A program made the position numbers and the translations under genes. This document shows positions 58,537-64,000 of a stretch of 64,000 nt of DNA, piece by piece. This DNA is from Hymenobacter sp. BRD128 (GTDB lineage: Bacteria; Bacteroidota; Bacteroidia; Cytophagales; Hymenobacteraceae). The stretch lies in NCBI RefSeq assembly GCF_013256625.1, contig NZ_CP053908.1, positions 806,001 through 870,000 on the forward strand, in the 5' to 3' direction. Positions within the stretch are counted from its first letter, which is position 1, and every line of letters begins with the position of its first letter. The notes under the pieces were generated by a model. The model did not search any database. It was not told the DNA's origin and worked only from the letters and a program-made list of their open reading frames with translations.

Positions 58537-59652
58537 ATGCTCTACCTGAAGAAGTTTTTCCGCTGGCACGTACTGGCCTGGACGGCCTACTTTGGCTACG
58601 TCGTGCTGGGGGGGCTGATTAGGCCCGAAACCGCCGGCCACAACCCTCGCATTAGTCTGGCCCAGAACGTGTGGCTCGATGCCTCGTTTCTCGTGGCCCG
58701 TATCACGACGTTCTACTTCTGCTACCTGCTGGTGTTTCCGCGCCTGCTGCGCGTGGGGCGGCTGCCGCTGCTGGTGCTCGGGCTGGGGGCCGTCGGCCCC
58801 GTATTCGCCGGCGTGCGGGCGGCCCTCGAAGAAGGGCTATACCCGTGGTTGCTGGGCTTCCAGAACTACTGGCCTGGTACCTCGCTCAGCATGTACCTCT
58901 TCGACGGCTTCTACTACGCTATCCCCAACTCGGTGTTAGCGGCTGCCCTGTGGGCGGCTGAGCAAGTACTGCACCGCGAGCGCGAAAACCAGCAGCTGGT
59001 CGCCGCCCGCCGCACCGCCGAGCTGGCCTTCCTCAAAACGCAGCTTAATCCGCACTTCCTCTACAATACCCTGAACATGCTCTACGGGCTGGCCTACGGC
59101 GTAGACAAGGCCCTGGCCGGGGGGCTGCTCAAGCTCTCGGAACTGATGCGCTACATGCTGCGCGACACGCCCGATGGCCTGGTAGACCTGCGCGAGGAAA
59201 TAGAGTACCTCGCTAATTTCTTGGACCTCTACCGCCTGCGCTACCCCGGCCGCCTGCACGCCGCGCTGACCGTGACGGGCGACCCCGCCGGCCACCGCGT
59301 GGCCCCGCTGCTGCTCATCCCCTTCGTCGAGAATGCCTTCAAGCACGGCGTGCTCGACGACCCTGCTACCCCCGTGCGCCTGCATCTGGTGCTGACTCCT
59401 GGGGCGATAGAGTTCACGGTCGAAAACCAGCGCCATAACTACCAACCTGACCACGGCAGCGGTATTGGGCTAGCCAACCTGCACCGGCGGCTGGAACTGC
59501 TGTACCCCGACATGTATGCCTGGCAAGTTGGGCCGGAGGGGCAGCAGTTCCGGGCCCACCTGCGCTTAGACGTGCCAGCCAGAGCCACCGTACTGGCCGC
59601 TACCGCCCCAATGGAGACGCTGCTACCTGCGCTGGCCGTGGTGTCGGCCTAA
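58537..59652 (+). CDS. LytS-type sensor histidine kinase
   Basis: 371 residues from ATG 58537 (MLYLKKFFRWHVLAWTAYFG). Four membrane helices fill about the first 150 residues. A coiled-coil linker ('RERENQQLVAARRTAELAFL') leads to the His_kinase domain with the phospho-acceptor in 'LKTQLNPHFLYNTLNMLYGL' and the ATPase with 'LLLIPFVENAFKHGVLD' (N-box) and 'GSGIGLANLHRRLELLYP' (G-box). Typical of Bacteroidota LytTR partners. The signal is unknown. The response regulator follows after 32 bases. An in-frame extension starting at 58486 is rejected because the promoter box lies inside it. Confidence 0.93.
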   Translation: MLYLKKFFRWHVLAWTAYFGYVVLGGLIRPETAGHNPRISLAQNVWLDASFLVARITTFYFCYLLVFPRLLRVGRLPLLVLGLGAVGPVFAGVRAALEEGLYPWLLGFQNYWPGTSLSMYLFDGFYYAIPNSVLAAALWAAEQVLHRERENQQLVAARRTAELAFLKTQLNPHFLYNTLNMLYGLAYGVDKALAGGLLKLSELMRYMLRDTPDGLVDLREEIEYLANFLDLYRLRYPGRLHAALTVTGDPAGHRVAPLLLIPFVENAFKHGVLDDPATPVRLHLVLTPGAIEFTVENQRHNYQPDHGSGIGLANLHRRLELLYPDMYAWQVGPEGQQFRAHLRLDVPARATVLAATAPMETLLPALAVVSA

Positions 59653-59670
59653 GCGAGCCCCCGCTACCCC

Positions 59671-59678
59671 TAGCTTTG
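59671..59678 (+). promoter_or_regulatory. -7 box (TAGCTTTG) next to the response regulator start
   Basis: Exact TAnnTTTG match six bases before ATG 59685. It could give an extra, possibly leaderless transcript for the regulator alone. Confidence 0.55.
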
Positions 59679-59684
59679 CCAGCC

Positions 59685-60437
59685 ATGATACGCTGCCTGG
59701 TAATTGACGACGAACCGCCCGCGCTGGCTATTCTGGCCGACTACATCAGCCAAACGCCCTTTCTGACGCTGGCCGGCACTACTACCGACCCCATCGAGGG
59801 CCTGACCTGGGTGCAACAGGGCCGGACCGACCTCGTATTTCTCGACATCCAGATGCCCCGCCTCACGGGGCTGCAATTCCTCAAGCTGGCTGGTCACAAG
59901 GTGCGCGTAGTGCTCACCACGGCCTACCCCGAGTACGCGCTCGACGGCTACGAGAACGACGTAGTAGACTACCTGCTCAAGCCCATTGCCTTCGAGCGTT
60001 TCCTGAAAGCCGCCCACAAGGCGCTGGCGCTGCTAGCCCCGGCTGCCGCAGCCGCCCCCGTGGAAACCTCATCGCCTCCACCGGCCGCCGGCCCACCTCC
60101 CGTAGTGGCTCCCGACTATTTCTTCGTGAAGGGTGAGACGAAAAACAAGTACCTACGCATTGCCCACGCCGACGTGCTCTACGTGGAGGGCCTCAACAAC
60201 TACGTGCTGCTGCACTTGCCTACCCAGCGCGTGGCCACCTACCACACCCTCAAGGAATTGGTGGAAACGCTACCACAGCCCCCATTTCTGCGGGTGCACA
60301 AGTCGTTCATCGTCAACCTAGAACATGTGCGCCTGCTCGATGGCAGCACGCTCTACGTGCAGGACAAGCTGATTCCGGTGAGTGACACTTACCGCGAGGC
60401 CCTCTATCGGGTAGTGCGCGGGGGTAGGGGAGAGTAG
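59685..60437 (+). CDS. LytTR-family response regulator
   Basis: 250 residues from ATG 59685 (MIRCLVIDDEPPALAILADY). Receiver domain about 1-120 with the acidic pair 'IDDE', the phospho-acceptor Asp in 'VFLDIQMPRLTGLQFL' and the Lys in 'VDYLLKPIAFERFLKAA'. A Pro/Ala-rich linker is followed by a LytTR DNA-binding domain (about 145-245): 'VKGETKNKYLRIAHADVLYV', 'VHKSFIVNLEHVRLLDGSTL'. It is the partner of the kinase just upstream. Targets may include the divergent receptor, by inference. Confidence 0.94.
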   Translation: MIRCLVIDDEPPALAILADYISQTPFLTLAGTTTDPIEGLTWVQQGRTDLVFLDIQMPRLTGLQFLKLAGHKVRVVLTTAYPEYALDGYENDVVDYLLKPIAFERFLKAAHKALALLAPAAAAAPVETSSPPPAAGPPPVVAPDYFFVKGETKNKYLRIAHADVLYVEGLNNYVLLHLPTQRVATYHTLKELVETLPQPPFLRVHKSFIVNLEHVRLLDGSTLYVQDKLIPVSDTYREALYRVVRGGRGE

Positions 60438-60481
60438 GGTAGGGGCGCAACCCAACGGGTGGCCCGGTAGTCGCTGGCTGT

Positions 60482-60750
60482 GTGAGCAGGATAACCCTAA
60501 TCAAAGTTGACCACATCGACACCAGCCCGGCCACCTATCACTACACCAATCTGCGCTGGGTAACCGCTAGGCAGAATTGCCAGAACCTCGCAAAGAACAA
60601 AGCGGGGAATACCAGCAGCCAGTACATCGGCGTAAGCTGGAAGAAGCGGGAACGGCGCTGGGCTGCTCAGATTCGGCTTGACGGCAAAACAAGGGCTTAG
60701 GGCAGTTTGAGGACGCTGTCGATGTAGCTCGGGCCTACGACCAGGCGTAG
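60482..60750 (+). pseudogene. HNH-AP2 homing endonuclease remnant
   Basis: Reading from GTG 60482: 'VDHIDTSPATYHYTNLRWVT' and 'ARQNCQNLAKNKAGNTSSQY' match the second half of an HNH nuclease domain (vDHIdg...NLRwvt..qN..N), then 'IGVSWKKRERRWAAQIRLDG' is the AP2 DNA-binding domain, stopping at TAG 60698-60700. The AP2 domain continues in the -1 frame: 'GLGQFEDAVDVARAYDQA', then TAG 60750. One extra G in the GGG at about 60692-60694 would join them. The HNH start is missing, so it is a 5'-truncated, frameshifted fragment of a homing endonuclease, next to a tRNA gene. Confidence 0.78.
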
Positions 60751-60890
60751 GGGCGGCTCTAACCCCTATCAACTTCCCGCCCGATAATGAATGACGATAC
60801 GTCACGAAACCGCTAGCGGTACAGAAACGCAGTACAGACTGCCCTACTCGGACGGTACAGAGTAGGTGCTAAATGGGACTCTTAAAACAA

Positions 60891-60926
60891 AAAACACCTC
60901 TCAGAGCATCTGAGAGGTGTTTTTTG
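60891..60926 (-). terminator. Terminator of tRNA-Glu
   Basis: Perfect 15-base stem AAAACACCTCTCAGA / TCTGAGAGGTGTTTT with GCA loop. It lies 25 bases beyond the 3' end of the tRNA; symmetric A/T tracts allow termination in either direction. Confidence 0.85.
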
Positions 60927-60950
60927 TTTATCACTATTTAATGATAATTG

Positions 60951-61022
60951 TAGTCCGTAGGGGAATCGAACCCCTGTTGGTAGAATGAAAATCTACTGTC
61001 CTAACCCCTAGACGAACGGACC
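60951..61022 (-). tRNA. tRNA-Glu (anticodon TTC)
   Basis: 72 bases on the minus strand with full cloverleaf: acceptor GGTCCGT pairing ACGGACT (one G-U), D-arm GTCTAGGGGTTAGGAC, anticodon stem GTAGA / TCTAC with loop TTTTCAT giving TTC, T-arm AGGGGTTCGATTCCCCT, discriminator A. Encoded CCA absent. Confidence 0.96.
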
Positions 61023-61305
61023 GTTGTTCGTTTTGATGATACAAAGGTACGGCGATTGGCTTTGGAACCAAATGCTAGGCTGTAAAAAATGCCAACCGTT
61101 AGAAAAAGGAATTGATTTTCAAGTGGAAAATTTTTGAAAATTTGTGCAGCTAGCTGAAAACTGCGACGGGAAAAGCCTGGTTTAGCTGAAACTGGGTGCT
61201 ACGACCAAGCGGAGGGTGGCAATGCCGCCTCAACCCGTACCTTCGCAGCGCGTTATCACTAGGGCCGCGGCAGTGGCCCGTCCTACTTCCATTTTTTCCA
61301 ACATC

Positions 61306-62313
61306 ATGGCAAAAATTAAAGTCGCCATCAACGGCTTTGGCCGCATTGGCCGCCTCACCTTCAAGTCGCTGCTCGGCCGCGACAATGTGGAGATTGTGGC
61401 CATCAACGACCTGACTGACAACAAAACCCTCGCCCATTTGCTGAAGTACGACTCGGTGCACGGCCGCTTCGACGGCACGGTGAGCTACGACGATACTAGC
61501 CTGACCGTAAACGGCCAGCACATCGCCGCCCTCGCCGAGCGTGACCCCAAGCTGCTGCCCTGGAAGGATATGGGCGTGGATATTGTGCTCGAAAGCACGG
61601 GCCGCTTCGTAGACGAAGCCGGTGCTGGCCAGCACATTACAGCGGGTGCCAAGAAGGTCGTGATTTCGGCTCCGGCTACCGGCAATATCCCCACGGTAGT
61701 GCTCGGCGTGAACGAGGACACGCTGAAAGGTGACGAGACCATCATCTCGAACGCCAGCTGCACCACCAACTGCCTGGCCCCGATGGCTAAGGTATTGGAT
61801 GATGCCTTCGGTATTGAGAAAGGCTACATCACCACGGTGCACGCCTACACCTCAGACCAAAACCTGCAAGATGCGCCCCACAAGGACCTGCGCCGCGCCC
61901 GCGCCGCGGCCTACAGCATCATCCCGACTTCGACCGGCGCAGCCAAGGCCGTGGGCCTGGTGCTGCCCCAGCTTAAGGGCAAGCTCGATGGTATCGCCAT
62001 GCGCGTGCCTATTCCGGACGGCTCAACGACCGACCTGACCGTGATTCTGAAAAAAGAAGCTACCAAGCAGCAAATCAACGACGCCCTCAAGGCGGCGGCT
62101 GAAGGCCCGCTGAAAGGCATCCTCGAATACAGCACCGACCCGCTGGTGAGCATCGACATCGTGGGCAACAAGCACTCGTGCATCTTCGACTCGGAGCTGA
62201 CCTCGACCAATGGCACCCTGGCTAAGGTAGTGGGCTGGTACGACAACGAAACCGGCTACTCGACCCGCACCGCCGACCTTATCCAGAAGCTGGGTGAGAA
62301 AATGGTAGGCTAG
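61306..62313 (+). CDS. gap: Glyceraldehyde-3-phosphate dehydrogenase, type I
   Basis: 335 residues from ATG 61306 ([20 protein letters not shown]). Converts glyceraldehyde 3-phosphate, NAD and phosphate to 1,3-bisphosphoglycerate. The NAD-binding glycine loop 'INGFGRIGR' opens the protein; the catalytic Cys is in '[15 protein letters not shown]' (about residue 150), the His in '[20 protein letters not shown]', and '[15 protein letters not shown]' is the family ending. A near -7 box TACCTTCG lies about 60 bases upstream. Strong terminator downstream. Not in an operon with pgk in this window. Confidence 0.97.
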   Translation: MAKIKVAINGFGRIGRLTFKSLLGRDNVEIVAINDLTDNKTLAHLLKYDSVHGRFDGTVSYDDTSLTVNGQHIAALAERDPKLLPWKDMGVDIVLESTGRFVDEAGAGQHITAGAKKVVISAPATGNIPTVVLGVNEDTLKGDETIISNASCTTNCLAPMAKVLDDAFGIEKGYITTVHAYTSDQNLQDAPHKDLRRARAAAYSIIPTSTGAAKAVGLVLPQLKGKLDGIAMRVPIPDGSTTDLTVILKKEATKQQINDALKAAAEGPLKGILEYSTDPLVSIDIVGNKHSCIFDSELTSTNGTLAKVVGWYDNETGYSTRTADLIQKLGEKMVG

Positions 62314-62344
62314 CCAGTAGCTTTTTGCTGCGCAACTACTGACA

Positions 62345-62375
62345 AAAGGCCTGCCTGCTAGGCAGGCCTTTTTGT
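62345..62375 (+). terminator. Terminator of gap
   Basis: Perfect 12-base stem AAAGGCCTGCCT / AGGCAGGCCTTT around GCT (overlapping CTAG), followed by five T, 31 bases after the stop. Confidence 0.92.
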
Positions 62376-62412
62376 TTTTCTTGAAAGTTGCCGCCGTTGG
62401 GGCGGCGTTTGT

Positions 62413-63288
62413 ATGCCGCGTACTTGCTTTATTTTCAATCCGATGGCGGGCACTGGCCGCCGGGCCGATTTTCCGACGCTGCTGCAGCGGCATTTCGGCG
62501 GCGCAGCGGGAGTTGAGTACCTGCTGCGGCCCACCGAAGGCCCCGGCCACGCCACCGAGCTGGCCCGCGAGGCCGCGCAGGCCGGCTGCCGGGTAGTAGT
62601 AGCCGTGGGCGGCGATGGCACCGTGAATGAGGTGGGGCAGGGGCTGCTGGGCCAGCCCGGCGCGGCGCTGGGTATCGTGCCGCGCGGCTCGGGCAATGGG
62701 CTGGCCCGCCACCTGCGGGTGCCGCTGGGCCTGCCGGCCGCGCTGCGGCGGCTGCGCCAGCCTACTTTCAGCCGCATGGATGTGGGCACCATTAATGGCC
62801 GGCCGTTTTTCTGCACGGCCGGGCTGGGCTTTGATGCGCACGTGAGCCAGCATTTTGCGCAGGCGGGCACCCGCGGGGTGAGCACGTATTTGCGGGTGAC
62901 GCTGCGCGAGTACGGCCACTTTCGGCCAGTGCCGGTGGAGGTCGATACCAACGGCCAGACCCTAGCCACCGACTGCTACGTGCTGGCCTTTGCCAATGCT
63001 TCGCAGTACGGCAACAATGCCTTTATTGCTCCGCAAGCCAACTTGCAGGACGGCCTGCTTGATATGTGCCTCATTGATGCGCTGCCGCCCTGGCGGGCCG
63101 TGCGGGTAGTGCTGGGCATGGCCCTGGGCACCCTGCCGCGCACGGGGGGCGCCGCCTACCGCCACACGCAGCACGCTCTGGTGCGGGCCGCCGCGCCCCT
63201 GGGCTACCACGCCGACGGCGACTACCTGGGCCACGCCACGGAGTTTGAGGTGGGCGTGCTGCCGCTAGCCCTGGAGGTAGCCGTGTAG
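62413..63288 (+). CDS. Diacylglycerol kinase-like lipid kinase (YegS/BmrU group)
   Basis: 291 residues from ATG 62413. DAG kinase catalytic domain: 'CFIFNPMAGTGRRADFPTLL' (NP-x-AG) at the N-terminus, 'RVVVAVGGDGTVNEVGQGLL' with the invariant GGDGT, and 'ALGIVPRGSGNGLARHLRVP' (G-[ST]-x-N). The C-terminal beta-domain ends 'YHADGDYLGHATEFEVGVLP' (DGE-like position reads DGD). Phosphorylates diacylglycerol, ceramide or another lipid head group; in a sphingolipid-containing genus ceramide or sphingoid bases are possible. It starts right after the gap terminator. Confidence 0.9.
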   Translation: MPRTCFIFNPMAGTGRRADFPTLLQRHFGGAAGVEYLLRPTEGPGHATELAREAAQAGCRVVVAVGGDGTVNEVGQGLLGQPGAALGIVPRGSGNGLARHLRVPLGLPAALRRLRQPTFSRMDVGTINGRPFFCTAGLGFDAHVSQHFAQAGTRGVSTYLRVTLREYGHFRPVPVEVDTNGQTLATDCYVLAFANASQYGNNAFIAPQANLQDGLLDMCLIDALPPWRAVRVVLGMALGTLPRTGGAAYRHTQHALVRAAAPLGYHADGDYLGHATEFEVGVLPLALEVAV

Positions 63289-63417
63289 GCAATCTGGCGG
63301 CTAGCCCGATTACGGAGGGCCAGTCGCTGTCGGCATTTTTTTCTGCTGCTGGAAAAGCTAAAATGTCCCTGGTTTGTTAAAGTCAACAGCCACTTATCCG
63401 TTTATAATTCAAGGAAA

Positions 63418-64000
63418 ATGTCTCAGGATTTTGTTCAGGAATTGCAGGCGCAGTTCCGGCCGGCGCGCCAGCGCATGGTCGACCACGCGGTATACCGCCG
63501 TATCGAAACGCTGGCCGACCTGCGCGTATTTATGGCGCACCACGTGTACGCGGTGTGGGATTTTATGTCGCTGCTCAAAGCCTTGCAGCGCGAGCTGACC
63601 TGCGTTGAGTTGCCGTGGGTGCCAAAGGGCAGCCCCGCTACCCGCCGCCTCATCAACGACATTGTGCTGGAAGAAGAAACCGACCTCGACCCCGAAGGCC
63701 AGCCCACCAGCCACTTTGAACTGTACCTGCGCGCCATGCGCGAAGCCGGCGCCGATACCGCGCCCGCCGAGCGCCTGCTGGCCGCCCTGGCCCAAGGCGA
63801 CAGCGTGCCGGCGGCCCTCGCCGCCGCGCAGGCTCCGGCCAGCGTGCAAGAGTTTGTGAAGCACACGTTTAGCGTCATTGCCAGCGGGCAACCGCACGCG
63901 GTGGCGGCGGCCTTCACCTTCGGGCGCGAGGATGTGATACCCGATATGTTTCGCAGCCTGATTGCCGACCTGGGCCAGCGCTTTCCGGGCCAGCTCGATA
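63418..64000 (+). CDS. DUF3050 domain protein (5' part, cut by the window edge)
   Basis: The frame opens at ATG 63418 and is open to the end, giving 194 residues. The sequence fits DUF3050: 'RMVDHAVYRRIETLADLRVF', 'MAHHVYAVWDFMSLLKALQR', 'ELTCVELPWVPKGSPATRRL' and 'NDIVLEEETDLDPEGQPTSH', then 'FVKHTFSVIASGQPHAVAAA' and 'FTFGREDVIPDMFRSL'. The many conserved His residues ('AHHVYAVWDF', 'SHFELYL', 'PHAV') suggest a heme-oxygenase-like or iron-binding helical fold of the TenA type. Function unknown. Confidence 0.85.
   Translation, partial: MSQDFVQELQAQFRPARQRMVDHAVYRRIETLADLRVFMAHHVYAVWDFMSLLKALQRELTCVELPWVPKGSPATRRLINDIVLEEETDLDPEGQPTSHFELYLRAMREAGADTAPAERLLAALAQGDSVPAALAAAQAPASVQEFVKHTFSVIASGQPHAVAAAFTFGREDVIPDMFRSLIADLGQRFPGQLD

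Overview
The window looks like chromosome of a GC-rich member of the Bacteroidota, most likely Hymenobacter or a close relative in the Cytophagales. Evidence: secreted proteins with type IX secretion C-terminal sorting domains, TonB-dependent receptors of the Bacteroidota type, promoters matching the phylum's -7 box TAnnTTTG, a PID-CTERM-like sorting tail, and the DUF4112/DUF3050 gene set. No rRNA, CRISPR array, prophage or replication origin was seen.

Layout. 0-6 kb: start of a TonB receptor running off the left edge, Ohr peroxidase, a lipoprotein, small unknowns, an aldo/keto reductase and sucC. 6-14 kb: a LolD-type ABC ATPase, a Rad52/ERF-like protein, RecQ, a rhodanese, a nucleotidyltransferase with a small overlapping partner, a T9SS cargo protein and a PASTA protein. 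14-18 kb: a double-length D-Ala-D-Ala ligase-like protein and pgk, the latter broken by a frameshift. 18-27 kb: an unknown helical protein, a 1,761-residue surface protein with two predicted seven-bladed propellers, a tiny PID-CTERM protein, a truncated lipoprotein and an AT-rich, probably acquired cysteine synthase. 27-41 kb: PAS-LuxR regulator, hydrolases, S2P protease, HAD phosphatase, tRNA-Ile(CAT), amine oxidase, glycosyltransferase, sterol-desaturase-like hydroxylase, cupins (one with an amber stop), Dabb protein, and a PmoA-like/Gfo-Idh pair. 41-47 kb: a PAS histidine kinase with a BLUF blue-light receptor, an AT-rich decayed stretch, and two nested IS5-family elements. 47-56 kb: a PaoABC-like molybdenum aldehyde oxidoreductase operon with two aldo/keto reductases and an AraC regulator, then a frameshifted S41 tail-specific protease. 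56-64 kb: an outer-membrane receptor divergent from a LytS/LytTR two-component pair, an HNH-AP2 homing endonuclease remnant, tRNA-Glu(TTC), gap, a lipid-kinase-like gene and the start of a DUF3050 gene.

Themes. Central metabolism (sucC, pgk, gap) is mixed with a redox group (Ohr, PaoABC, three aldo/keto reductases, cupins) and envelope functions (ligase plus PASTA, receptors, T9SS cargo). Three dispersed palindrome families lie between genes, several able to act as terminators. GCTAGC is strikingly over-represented. Two core genes carry the same -1 offset at a GGGGGGC run, which points to either consensus errors or recoding. All functional calls are read from sequence alone, without database searches.
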